Source: Butyribacter intestini (lineage in GTDB: Bacteria; Bacillota; Clostridia; Lachnospirales; Lachnospiraceae). Taken from it: a stretch of DNA of 64,000 bases. Made by a program: the position numbers and the translations under genes. The notes under the pieces were generated by a model. It did no database searches and was not told the DNA's origin. It saw only the letters and a list, made by a program, of their open reading frames with translations. Every line of letters starts with the position of its first letter. Within the stretch, counting starts at the first letter, position 1. Positions 1 through 8,457 of this stretch are shown here, in pieces. The DNA lies in contig LLKB01000005.1 of assembly GCA_001414325.1 (NCBI GenBank), positions 1,400,559 through 1,464,558 of the forward strand, given 5' to 3'.

Positions 1-1449
1 ATGGATTATATCCATTATATTTTCCGGAGTTATCGTATAATTTCCTATCCACTCGTCTACCCAGTCAGCGTGTTTTTCAAGTATCTCATCCGCACGAATA
101 TCTTTGTGATTTAAGATTGCATCTGCAAGGTCGCTCATTTCCTTCTTAAGTCTTGCCGGAAGTACCGCAAGTCCCATTACCTCGATAAGTCCAATGTTTT
201 CTTTCTTAATATGATGAAGGTCTGCTGACGGATGGTAAACTCCCCACGGTGCTTCTTTAGTTGTGATGTTGTTGCGGAGCACAAGGTCAAGTTCGTACTT
301 TCCATCACGCATACGGGCAATAGGAGTTATTGTATTGTGTGGTTCTCCGTCTGTCTCGCTGAATATAAATGCGTCTTCATCTGTATATGCTCTCCAGCTT
401 GTAAGAATATGGTCTGCCGCATTTACTATACTGTCTGCATTTTCCCCCTGTAAACGAATTACGGACATAGGCCATTTTACAATTCCTGCTTTTACATCTT
501 CATATCCAGAAATTACAAATGTTTTCTCATAATCAGCTTTTGCCATTGCAAATGTATATCCGCCGCCCTGAAAATGGTCATGACTTAAAATAGAGCCTCC
601 AACTATAGGCAGGTCTGCGTTTGAGCCAGCCATATAATGCGGAAACTGTCTTACAAAATCAAGAATTTTCTTAAATACTGCATGGTCTATTTTCATCGGT
701 GTATGCTCGGCATTAAATATAATGCAATGTTCATTATAATAAACATATGGCGAATACTGCATATAATACTGCTGTCCGTCTAATGTAACAGGAATAATCC
801 TGTGATTTTGTCTTGCAGGATGTGAAAAATGACCTGCATATCCCTCGTTTTCCTTGCACAAAAGACAAGCCGGATAACCGGATTTCTTTGCTTTTCCAGC
901 CTTTGCAATATCTCTTGGATCTTTCTCCGGCTTTGAAAGATTTATGGTAATATCAATCTCGCCGTACTCCGTATCAGTAACCCATTTTTCATCTCTTGCA
1001 ATTCTGTCTTTTCTTATATAATTGGCAGCCTGGCTGAAACTATAATAAAAATCAGTTGCCGCCTTTGGAGAAACCGCATATTTATCCTTAAATTCTTTCC
1101 TCACAATACTTGGCGGCGGAGTTATACAGCCCATTATCTTTGTGTCAAACAAGTCCTTTGCAGTAATCGTGTCCTCTTTCATAATACCGTTTTCAAAGGC
1201 ATACTTCATCATATCTTCAAGTATCTCATGTACCGGTCTGAATGATGCAGCCTCATGTTTCTCTTCTGAGTTTTCACACTTCTGCGACTCACTCAAATCC
1301 TTGGTATCAGAATTTTCATTCTTTACATCATATTCCATCACATCAAACAATTCTAAAAGTCTATTTGTAACATAAATCTCATCACATTCCTCAATCAAGC
1401 CATTAGCTTTCCCGTATGAAACAAGTTCACTGATATATTTAGTAATCAT
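1..1449 (-). CDS. galT: UTP/UDP-glucose--hexose-1-phosphate uridylyltransferase, class II (3' end outside window)
   Basis: Leloir pathway enzyme that exchanges UDP between UDP-glucose and galactose-1-phosphate in the cytoplasm. Reading the minus strand from ATG at 1449 gives 483 uninterrupted codons to the window edge, so the C-terminus is missing. It starts MITKYISELV, and an AGGAGG-like site lies a few bases upstream. The segment GGSILSHDHFQGG near residue 290 and the HFSHPARQNHR segment are typical of the Firmicutes class II (GalT2) family, not the E. coli HPHxQ type. It lies 118 bp downstream of galK on the same strand, so the two are probably co-transcribed. Confidence 0.93.
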   Translation of the reverse strand, partial: MITKYISELVSYGKANGLIEECDEIYVTNRLLELFDVMEYDVKNENSDTKDLSESQKCENSEEKHEAASFRPVHEILEDMMKYAFENGIMKEDTITAKDLFDTKIMGCITPPPSIVRKEFKDKYAVSPKAATDFYYSFSQAANYIRKDRIARDEKWVTDTEYGEIDITINLSKPEKDPRDIAKAGKAKKSGYPACLLCKENEGYAGHFSHPARQNHRIIPVTLDGQQYYMQYSPYVYYNEHCIIFNAEHTPMKIDHAVFKKILDFVRQFPHYMAGSNADLPIVGGSILSHDHFQGGGYTFAMAKADYEKTFVISGYEDVKAGIVKWPMSVIRLQGENADSIVNAADHILTSWRAYTDEDAFIFSETDGEPHNTITPIARMRDGKYELDLVLRNNITTKEAPWGVYHPSADLHHIKKENIGLIEVMGLAVLPARLKKEMSDLADAILNHKDIRADEILEKHADWVDEWIGNYTITPENIMDIIH

Positions 1450-1567
1450 ACTCTCATATCCTCCTGCTGTTTTTAGCAATCATGTATGCCTGCTTCTTCT
1501 TCAAACCCAAAATACATTTCACTAATTCTCATTTATTATCCATTAAATCTTTGCAAATACCATCTCT

Positions 1568-2854
1568 TTAGTCAATAACTTTCATTCCACCGTACTTACG
1601 AATTTTAAGCACATTGCAAGCACCTTTTCCAAATACCTTATCCATCTTTTCAAGATATTCAGGTACGGCTTCATTTTTAACAAATGCCTGTATTGTTCCT
1701 GCAAATCCGCCGCCATGCACACGACATACTCCTTTTCCACCCTCAAGTACAGTGTCGCTTATCGCAAGTGCAAGTGATACATTCTGATGTCTGATATCAT
1801 TTACCGTATAAACATTCTGAAGATACTTGTATGATGAGTCTCCTGATTCTTTTATAAGAGTTAAAAACTCATCTATCTTTTCTGATTTAAGAGCCTCTGC
1901 CTGTTTTCCAACACGCTTATTTTCATTTATAAAATGAATTGCACGAAGTACGGCTCTGTCACCACATTTTTCTCTGAGCTTCGATATATTTTCAATAATA
2001 TCGTCCATTGAAACTTCTCTAAGAACTTCTTTTCCAAAATAAGCTGCAACCTCTTTCATTTCCTGTGGTACCGCCGCATAATCTGCCGTAAGGTCTGCAT
2101 GAGAGCCCTTTGTATCCGTGATACATAAACTGTAACCATACTTATTCATGTCAAATTCAACCTTTTCAACAACCGGCTCTTTTGGCTTTGCAAAATCAAC
2201 ATGTACAAGACTTCCTACAGAACAAGCCATCTGATCCATAAGTCCACAAGGTTTTCCAAAATATACATTTTCCGCATACTGACCGATAATAGCAATCGTG
2301 ACCGCATCCATTTTTCCGTCATTGTAAAGATGTGAAATAATAGTTCCCACAACCGTTTCAAACGCTGCCGATGAAGACAATCCTGCACCTATGAGCACAT
2401 CACTTGTGACATATGCAGTAAAGCCGCCAATATCAAAACCGTGGTCTTTTGCACCTTTAAGCACACCTTTTATCAGGGCTTTTGTTGTTTCTTTTTCGCT
2501 TTCTTTATAAGAAATGTCATTTACATCAATAACAATTTCTTTATATGTACCTGAGATAAGATGAATCATGTTGTCATCTGTTTTTCTCGTGACTGCAATA
2601 GCGTCCAAATTGATAGATGCCGCTAAAATCTCACCGTGCTGATGGTCTGTATGGTTTCCTCCGACCTCGCTTCTTCCCGGTGCACTGTATATTGCTGCAT
2701 CTCCCTCGCCATAAAGCTTTTCAAACTTCTCAATCGCTTTTATATAACGCTCTGTCTGATACTCTATCCTGCTCTCATCAACATAAATGTCTGTCAACAG
2801 GTCTTTGTAATCACCTTTCTTTAATGCTTCTTTTATTTCATTTGTTTTTTTCAT
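1568..2854 (-). CDS. galK: Galactokinase
   Basis: Phosphorylates galactose at C1 with ATP, first committed step of the Leloir pathway. A GHMP kinase of 428 aa. Visible motifs are GRSEVGGNHTDHQHG (galactokinase signature, residues ~62-76), VLIGAGLSSSAAFE (ATP-binding loop) and CRVHGGGFAGTIQAFV near the C-terminus. I chose the ATG at 2854 because GGGAGG lies 8-9 bases upstream. A TTG two codons earlier (2860) is possible but too close to the ribosome site. It is the first gene of a galK-galT unit and points away from the LacI-family regulator at 3430. Confidence 0.95.
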   Translation of the reverse strand: MKKTNEIKEALKKGDYKDLLTDIYVDESRIEYQTERYIKAIEKFEKLYGEGDAAIYSAPGRSEVGGNHTDHQHGEILAASINLDAIAVTRKTDDNMIHLISGTYKEIVIDVNDISYKESEKETTKALIKGVLKGAKDHGFDIGGFTAYVTSDVLIGAGLSSSAAFETVVGTIISHLYNDGKMDAVTIAIIGQYAENVYFGKPCGLMDQMACSVGSLVHVDFAKPKEPVVEKVEFDMNKYGYSLCITDTKGSHADLTADYAAVPQEMKEVAAYFGKEVLREVSMDDIIENISKLREKCGDRAVLRAIHFINENKRVGKQAEALKSEKIDEFLTLIKESGDSSYKYLQNVYTVNDIRHQNVSLALAISDTVLEGGKGVCRVHGGGFAGTIQAFVKNEAVPEYLEKMDKVFGKGACNVLKIRKYGGMKVID

Positions 2855-2919
2855 GCACAAAATCCTCCCAATTTTAATTTTATTTCAACATAAAGCTAAA
2901 CCTTTCAACATTTAACTCT

Positions 2920-2948
2920 AATATAATGCCAATTTATTATAATGTCAA
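2920..2948 (-). promoter_or_regulatory. galK promoter
   Basis: On the minus strand TTGACA (2943-2948), a 17-bp spacer, then TATATT (2920-2925), about 65 bp upstream of the galK start. Near-consensus sigma-A geometry. Confidence 0.75.
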
Positions 2949-2950
2949 TA

Positions 2951-2977
2951 AAAGTTTACTTATTTTTACTAAACTTT
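2951..2977. promoter_or_regulatory. Candidate GalR operator upstream of galK -35
   Basis: Inverted repeat AAAGTTTA (2951-2958) / TAAACTTT (2970-2977) directly upstream of the -35 box. Read on the minus strand it contains GTTTAGTAAA, the same core found in the palindrome in front of the regulator gene (3328-3340). This supports a shared LacI-family operator. Inference from sequence only. Confidence 0.5.
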
Positions 2978-2978
2978 T

Positions 2979-3162
2979 GTAACAATTCAGCCTAAAAAAG
3001 ATAAGTCAATAATACATGAGCTTGCTCAATGTATTATTGACTTGTTTTTTGGGGCAGAATAGCCTTTCATTTATGAAATGAAGTAAACTCAAGCTGCATA
3101 GCAGCGACTGACAGCTTGCTGGCAGGTTTACGAATGTAATAAATGAAGGGCTGAACTGTTAC
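2979..3162. repeat. MITE-like palindromic element, copy 1 (184 bp)
   Basis: Ends are GTAACAATTCAGCC (2979-2992) and GGCTGAACTGTTAC (3149-3162), terminal inverted repeats matching at 13 of 14 positions. Inside are a long hairpin (AAGTCAATAATACA ... TGTATTATTGACTT), an AGCCTTTCATTTAT / ATAAATGAAGGGCT pair, and a GTAAAC...GTTTAC stem. No coding capacity. Same family as the elements at 58803-58921 and 50650-50699. Confidence 0.8.
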
Positions 3163-3327
3163 AAACTTTATTGTAAGACATGACTTATCAACAATATCTG
3201 AGCCATTATCCTGCTTTACCTTTTGCATTTCCAGATATATTTCCACACTAGAAAACGGGCAGCTATTACAAAATTTATCGTTTGCTCCAAAATAAACTCG
3301 ACATTTTCAGCATATTGTGTTACCATA

Positions 3328-3340
3328 TGTTTAGTAAACA
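3328..3340. promoter_or_regulatory. Candidate autoregulatory GalR operator
   Basis: Perfect 13-bp palindrome TGTTTAGTAAACA about 90 bp before the regulator start. It shares GTTTAGTAAA with the site at the galK promoter. Typical of LacI-family binding sites, but the assignment is inferred. Confidence 0.5.
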
Positions 3341-3429
3341 TAAACACATTTAACACTTTGATATACTTTTTCAACTTGTATATCAGATATTCATAAATCA
3401 GACTAACAGAAAGGACGATTTTTATAAAT

Positions 3430-4434
3430 ATGCCTACAATCCGTGATATAGCCAAAGCTGCCGGAGTTTCTCCCGGTGCCGTTTCAAGAATATTAAACAA
3501 CGATACAACACTTCATGTTTCCGCCGGGACACGAAAACGAGTATTGGAGACAGCCAAAAATTTAGATTACAAAAAAATCCCAAGAGCAAACACACCCCTA
3601 ACCGGAAATTTTTTTACTATGGGAATTGTTTTGTGGTTTTCTGCCGAGGAAGAATTAAAAGACAACTATTATCTTAAAGCAAGACAGGGAGTTGAAGATT
3701 TCTGCGTGAAAAACAATATAAATATACTCCGTGTATTTCCGGGTGATTCAGAATATTTTTCTAAATTAAATACCGTTGACGGTCTTATATGTATCGGCAA
3801 ATTCAGCCGCCTTGAAATCAAAAATTTTATAAACATATGCAGCAATATTGTTTTTCTCGATATGGCAGTAGACGAATTTAATATCACTTCATTATCAATG
3901 GATTTTGAACACGCCGTTTACAGTGCACTTGACTATCTGACGGAACTTGGGCATAGTAAGATTGCATTTTTAGGCGGAAAAGAATATGTAGGCAAACATG
4001 AACTTATAACCGACGCCCGCACCACAGCCTACAAAAAATATATGAATCACAGAAAAATGGATTGTGAAACTTATTTTAAAGAGGGAAGTTTTTCTTTTGA
4101 ATCAGGATTTGACATGATGAATGAACTTTTCCGTGAAAACAATATTCCGACCGCTGTATTTGCAGCAAATGATGTTATTGCACTCGGTGCCATGAAAGCA
4201 ATCCGTGAAAACGGGCTTAAAATCCCTGATGATATATCCATTATAGGATTTAACGATGAGGAAACAAGTGCTTATATTACGCCGCCGCTCACCACAATCC
4301 ATGCACCTGCATACGATATGGGACAGCACGGGGCAAATCTTGTATATGTTTCTTCAAATCTTAGTATAAAAACACCGCTTAAGGCTAAAATACCATGTGA
4401 ACTTGTGGTAAGGGAAAGCTGTAGGAGGATTTAA
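3430..4434 (+). CDS. LacI-family transcriptional regulator (GalR-like)
   Basis: DNA-binding repressor of 334 aa. The N-terminal HTH is clear: PTIRDIAKAAGVSPGAVSRI at residues 2-21, followed by a hinge and a periplasmic-binding-protein-like sensor domain (e.g. AVFAANDVIALGAM, ISIIGFNDEETS). It is divergent from galK-galT, and both promoters carry a GTTTAGTAAA core, so it very likely controls galactose use and its own expression. The start is the only plausible ATG. The ribosome site (AAGGA) is about 14 bases upstream, longer than usual. Effector (galactose or a galactoside) is inferred from context. Confidence 0.9.
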   Translation: MPTIRDIAKAAGVSPGAVSRILNNDTTLHVSAGTRKRVLETAKNLDYKKIPRANTPLTGNFFTMGIVLWFSAEEELKDNYYLKARQGVEDFCVKNNINILRVFPGDSEYFSKLNTVDGLICIGKFSRLEIKNFINICSNIVFLDMAVDEFNITSLSMDFEHAVYSALDYLTELGHSKIAFLGGKEYVGKHELITDARTTAYKKYMNHRKMDCETYFKEGSFSFESGFDMMNELFRENNIPTAVFAANDVIALGAMKAIRENGLKIPDDISIIGFNDEETSAYITPPLTTIHAPAYDMGQHGANLVYVSSNLSIKTPLKAKIPCELVVRESCRRI

Positions 4435-4435
4435 A

Positions 4436-4475
4436 AAACACTCGGATTATTTAAATGAAATAATCCGGGTGTTTT
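4436..4475. terminator. Bidirectional terminator
   Basis: Hairpin AACACTCGGATTATTT / AAATAATCCGGGTGTT just after the regulator stop, with A/T runs on both sides. It can serve the + strand regulator and the convergent GH43 gene. Confidence 0.85.
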
Positions 4476-4500
4476 TATTCTTATTAGATATTTTAATTTT

Positions 4501-7053
4501 TTACTTTACTGCAACCAATATCCACTTCTGGCAGTCACCGCCCCAGAAATTCCACTGATTTATATTTCCGCCTGAATTCCTGCTCCAATCATATACATCA
4601 AGACCTGATTTACAACTTGATGCCTTTGACAATACCGCATATGTTCCATCTGACTGTTTGCTTAATTTAAACAACTGATTTGTCCCTTTGTTCAGACTGT
4701 ACTGTACAATGTTGGTTCCGTCCGCAGCACTTCCCATTGCCACATCAAGTGCCTTTGTATAATTTGATGCTCCTGTAAGTATATAGTAATATCCGTCACC
4801 GTTTGATACTATCTTATATTTCTGTGATGCAAGTCCATTATATGCCCACTGCTGGATATTCGCATGGTCTGCCGAACTTCCGTCTGCCACATCTAAATAT
4901 TTGCCTGAAAACTTGTTTCTTATATAAAATGTTCCCTCAGTCTTGTTTACTTTAACTGAATTTTTTGTTCCCCATATCGTCTGATTATTTTTTCCTATCA
5001 ATGAGAATGTCATAACTTCATTGTGGCTCGGTGTTTCATCTTTCTGCTTGAAAAATACACCTTTATACATCACACCGTCTATAACCATCTGACAGTAATA
5101 TGTTCCTTTAATATAACTCCAGCTTCCCGTCACATCCCCGGTGATTTTTCCGTTGGAATTTAATTTTACTTTCTGTGTTGTGAGCATTCCGACATTTTTT
5201 GTTGAAGCATCTTTTCCATGATTTACAAATTCATATTCTCCAAGCATATCTGATGCTGAATAACCCGTTTTTGAAATCGTACTTCCGAGATACTCATAAA
5301 CTGCAGTAACCGGCCAGTTATCCTGATTTAAAAACTGCTGGTGTACTCTCACTTCATGGGACTCATTTCCGCTGTCAAATCTGGTGTGATAAACAAGGTA
5401 TCTCTGATTGTCCGTGTCAATAAATGCTGAGTTGTGACCGGCTGATTTGTAACCCTGCATTATCGGAGTAAAGTTATAATTTCCCATAACTTTTATTCCA
5501 CGGTCTGCCTGATTTGTTCCTGCTGAAAATACTGCTGAATTTCCTGCGGCATCAACATAATTTCCGTTAATCGTCTTTGAACGATACATTCTTATATGAT
5601 ATCCTCCATCTGCACCAAGCCAGCCATATGTAACATAAAGATAATAATAACCACTCTCTGCATCGTACTGAATATAAGGTGCTTCACCTGATTTTTTATA
5701 GCCTCCGGCTATTTTCTTACCAAAATATCCGTCTGTGTTACCACTTGTAGTTTTTGGATATTTCGGCTGACCGGTAGCCGCGTCAAGCTCAAGAATATAT
5801 ATTCCTCCTGACCATGAACCATATGTCATCCAGAGTTTTCCATTTGCATCAAATAAAATACACGGATCTATCGCATTTGGATAAAAACTGCTATTATATG
5901 CTCCATTTGATGAGAACCAGTTTCCAACTTTCTCAACTTTTCCGTTATTTATCAATTTTGGAATATTGGTATTGTTATAGTTTGTATTAACTGTCTTCGT
6001 TCCAAGATTAGATTTTGTTGTTACATTTACATCTCCCTTTGTAAATCCAGAATAAACAACTGTATCTACATAAGAGAACGGACCTGTCGCAGACTTCGAT
6101 ACCCCATATCCTATACATGAACGCACAGCCGTTGATGATGTACAATAATAAATCATGTACGCACCCTTACTTCCGTCTTTCCATACATAATTTTTATTGT
6201 ATATGACATCAGGTGCCCAGACACCGTATCCGCCCTTACAATCGGAGTCATTGTAACCTGCCCACTGGAATGATGATGCAAGCGACTGTTCAAGTGCTTC
6301 ATTTTTTGAAGCTTTTGTGCTTCCACTGTTTTTAACAGCCGTCACGAGTTCCCATTTCTGACAGTCACCGCCCCAATAGTTCCATTCATTTATATTTCCA
6401 CCTGCTGATTTGCTCCAGTCATATACATCAAGACCTGATTTACAATCACTTGCCTTTGTCAAAATCGCATATGTTCCGTCTGCATTCTGAACAATGCGGT
6501 ATTTTTGCATTTCTCCGCCCCAATAACTCCACTGCATAATGTTAGTGCCGTCTTTTGATGAACCACCGTCAACATCGACACACTTTTTATAGCTTGTCGC
6601 ACCCGTAAGAATATAATAATAACCATCACCGGTAGAGACAAATTTAAACTTCTGTGCATCAGAACCGTTGTAAGACCACTGACGGATATTTGCTCCATCT
6701 TGTGCTGAGCCATTTTCAATATCAAGGTACAATCCACTAAACTTATTTTTGATATAATAAATACCCTCGACATTTTCACTCGCATACAAAGATTTGTTTG
6801 TATATCCCTGAGTTCCCATAGCAGACCAGTTTCTCAAATCCTTTGATGATGCCTGTGCCATGTGTGAACCATAAATGTTGTAAGAACCTGTCGATGAATC
6901 ATAAAAAATTGATGGGTCATGCACGGAAATTCTCGTTGTGCTTGAAGTAGCTGATGAACTTGCCGCCGCATTGGCATCAGCAGGTACAGCCGTCAGACCG
7001 GATATACACATTGCCGCTGCCATAAGTACAGTTGTGATTTTTTTAAGTCTCAT
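4501..7053 (-). CDS. Secreted GH43 arabinan endo-1,5-alpha-L-arabinosidase-like enzyme with two ricin-type lectin domains
   Basis: Extracellular glycoside hydrolase, probably cutting arabinan. From the ATG at 7053 (AAAGGAG 9 bases upstream) it is 850 aa with a signal peptide (TTVLMAAAMCISGLTAVPADANA). The GH43 propeller shows HDPSIFYD (catalytic base Asp), AIDPCILFD (pKa-modulating Asp) and SGEAPYIQYD (acid Glu). A beta-trefoil ricin-type lectin domain (ENVEGIYYIKNKFSGLYLDI through DCQKWELV) sits inside the first blade, between the HDPS motif and GYGVWAPDVIYN. A second, closely related lectin domain closes the C-terminus (TEGTFYIRNKFSGKYLDV to DCQKWILVAVK). No sortase signal or other anchor is visible. 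Exact substrate is not proven. Confidence 0.88.
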   Translation of the reverse strand: MRLKKITTVLMAAAMCISGLTAVPADANAAASSSATSSTTRISVHDPSIFYDSSTGSYNIYGSHMAQASSKDLRNWSAMGTQGYTNKSLYASENVEGIYYIKNKFSGLYLDIENGSAQDGANIRQWSYNGSDAQKFKFVSTGDGYYYILTGATSYKKCVDVDGGSSKDGTNIMQWSYWGGEMQKYRIVQNADGTYAILTKASDCKSGLDVYDWSKSAGGNINEWNYWGGDCQKWELVTAVKNSGSTKASKNEALEQSLASSFQWAGYNDSDCKGGYGVWAPDVIYNKNYVWKDGSKGAYMIYYCTSSTAVRSCIGYGVSKSATGPFSYVDTVVYSGFTKGDVNVTTKSNLGTKTVNTNYNNTNIPKLINNGKVEKVGNWFSSNGAYNSSFYPNAIDPCILFDANGKLWMTYGSWSGGIYILELDAATGQPKYPKTTSGNTDGYFGKKIAGGYKKSGEAPYIQYDAESGYYYLYVTYGWLGADGGYHIRMYRSKTINGNYVDAAGNSAVFSAGTNQADRGIKVMGNYNFTPIMQGYKSAGHNSAFIDTDNQRYLVYHTRFDSGNESHEVRVHQQFLNQDNWPVTAVYEYLGSTISKTGYSASDMLGEYEFVNHGKDASTKNVGMLTTQKVKLNSNGKITGDVTGSWSYIKGTYYCQMVIDGVMYKGVFFKQKDETPSHNEVMTFSLIGKNNQTIWGTKNSVKVNKTEGTFYIRNKFSGKYLDVADGSSADHANIQQWAYNGLASQKYKIVSNGDGYYYILTGASNYTKALDVAMGSAADGTNIVQYSLNKGTNQLFKLSKQSDGTYAVLSKASSCKSGLDVYDWSRNSGGNINQWNFWGGDCQKWILVAVK

Positions 7054-7077
7054 TTTCATACTCTCCTTTAGATTTGC

Positions 7078-7128
7078 CAAGCGGATATTCGTGGTACACT
7101 CCGCTCTTTGCCTGATAGTGTTAAATAC
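7078..7128. repeat. Interspersed hairpin repeat family A, copy 1
   Basis: Begins CAAGCGGATATTCG, contains a GCGGA ... TCCGC hairpin, and ends TTGCCTGATAGTGTTAAATA. The end block is shared exactly with copy 5 at 58601. It lies in the 5' untranslated region of the GH43 gene. Confidence 0.65.
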
Positions 7129-7205
7129 TAAGCCTCCAGAAACTATCCCTTATCCTATTAGACACTTTGCATAAATAATTCTAAATTATTTTATATTTTA
7201 TGTTG

Positions 7206-7233
7206 ATTATATCAGCATTATTTCATTTTTAAA
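7206..7233 (-). promoter_or_regulatory. Probable GH43 gene promoter (extended -10)
   Basis: Minus strand: TTTAAA (7228-7233), 16 bp, then TATAAT (7206-7211) preceded by TGA, an extended -10. Its transcript would carry repeat copy 1 in its leader. Confidence 0.55.
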
Positions 7234-7374
7234 ATACAAAAAAGCAAAAATGCCATATAATTTTTAATTATTATACAACTTTTTTGCTTATTTTTACTAT
7301 TTATTAAATTTGTTCTGTTTTATCTAAATTAAAAGAATTGCGAAAGTGCATATAAAAATACAGATAACTACAGT

Positions 7375-7445
7375 CAAGCGGATATTTGCAATACACATTC
7401 ACTGCCTGCTCATAACACTACCAGATGCTATCGCAGCATATCAGT
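7375..7445. repeat. Interspersed repeat family A, copy 2
   Basis: Starts CAAGCGGATATTTGCAAT. The second half (CTCATAACAC, GCTATCGC) resembles copy 3 at 32323. It lies in the 541-bp gap between GH43 and tcdA, which otherwise holds only promoter-like AT-rich DNA and the terminator at 7486. Confidence 0.55.
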
Positions 7446-7485
7446 AGGGGTACAAGTTCCTTCCCTGATAAGTCAAAAAATCGCC

Positions 7486-7553
7486 ACTTATATAACTCAA
7501 TCAATCTCCAAAAGACTAATCCTTTAGAATCGATACATACAAGTGACGATTTC
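7486..7553 (-). terminator. Probable tcdA terminator with nested hairpin
   Basis: Minus strand: AAATCGTCACTTG (7541-7553) pairs with TAAGTGGCGATTT (7486-7498), which runs into a T stretch. A small inner hairpin (TCTAAAGGATTAGTCTTTTGGA) sits in the loop. Confidence 0.55.
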
Positions 7554-7595
7554 TTTATTTATGCCGCTTAATATCAATCTTTATTTCCGATTAAT

Positions 7596-8351
7596 TTACT
7601 CCGCAATAATATCCTTTACAACCTCACCAGCAATAATAAGCCCTGCAACCGCCGGCACGAATGCCATACTTCCCGGCACTGACCTTCTCTGCAAACAGGT
7701 ACGCTGTACCCCTGGAGGGCATATGCAGTGATTTTTGCAATTATCATTTTCATCCTCGATAGGTGTCATAGGTTTTTCTTCCGAATAAACAACTTTAAGC
7801 TTTTTAACACCTCGTTTTTTAAGCTCACGGCGCATTACTTTTGCAAGCGGACACACTTTTGTTTTGTAAATATCTGCCACTTTAAATGCACTTGCATCCA
7901 TCTTATTTCCGGCTCCCATGCAGCTTATTATCGGTATATTCATCTCCTGACACTTCATGACAAGTGATATTTTCGCTGTCACGGTATCTACTGCATCTAC
8001 AACATAATCATACTCTTCAAATGGAAATGTATCTGCATTTTCAGGCAGGAAAAAGGTCTTATAGACATTTACCGTCACTTTGGGATTTATCTCCAAAATA
8101 CGCTCACGCATAATATCTACTTTGTCCTTTCCGACCGTTTTTCTCGTTGCGATAAGCTGGCGGTTAAGATTTGTAAGGCAGACTTTATCGTCATCTATCA
8201 AATCTATCTGCTCCACTCCGCTGCGGACAAGTGCATCAACAGTATAACCGCCGACTCCGCCTATACCAAAGATTGCCACTCTTGATTTGTGGAGTTTTTC
8301 AATACCTTCTTTACCTATTAATAATTCCGAACGCGAAAATTGATTTTGCAT
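7596..8351 (-). CDS. tcdA: tRNA threonylcarbamoyladenosine dehydratase (E1-like, ThiF/MoeB fold)
   Basis: Cyclises t6A to ct6A at position 37 of ANN-decoding tRNAs with ATP, in the cytoplasm. At 251 aa it has the family's usual length. The nucleotide-binding loop FGIGGVGGYTVDAL is at residues ~29-42. LTNLNRQL follows, then the DYVVDAVDTVTAK strand, and a Cys-rich C-terminal segment (CKNHCICPPGVQRTC) typical of CsdL/TcdA. It lies downstream of metG with a terminator-like hairpin between them, so probably it is transcribed separately or by read-through. Confidence 0.9.
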   Translation of the reverse strand: MQNQFSRSELLIGKEGIEKLHKSRVAIFGIGGVGGYTVDALVRSGVEQIDLIDDDKVCLTNLNRQLIATRKTVGKDKVDIMRERILEINPKVTVNVYKTFFLPENADTFPFEEYDYVVDAVDTVTAKISLVMKCQEMNIPIISCMGAGNKMDASAFKVADIYKTKVCPLAKVMRRELKKRGVKKLKVVYSEEKPMTPIEDENDNCKNHCICPPGVQRTCLQRRSVPGSMAFVPAVAGLIIAGEVVKDIIAE

Positions 8352-8379
8352 TTTTATTCCTCATTTCTCAATCTTTCTT

Positions 8380-8416
8380 AAAAAGGGCAAAATTGATATT
8401 TTGCCCTTTTATTTTT
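8380..8416. terminator. Terminator downstream of metG
   Basis: AAAAGGGCAAAAT / ATTTTGCCCTTTT hairpin, 13-bp stem with a short loop, flanked by A and T runs, in the metG-tcdA gap. Confidence 0.8.
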
Positions 8417-8457
8417 TACCATATTAATATATACTTTTCAAGTTCTTTGTAAATCCA

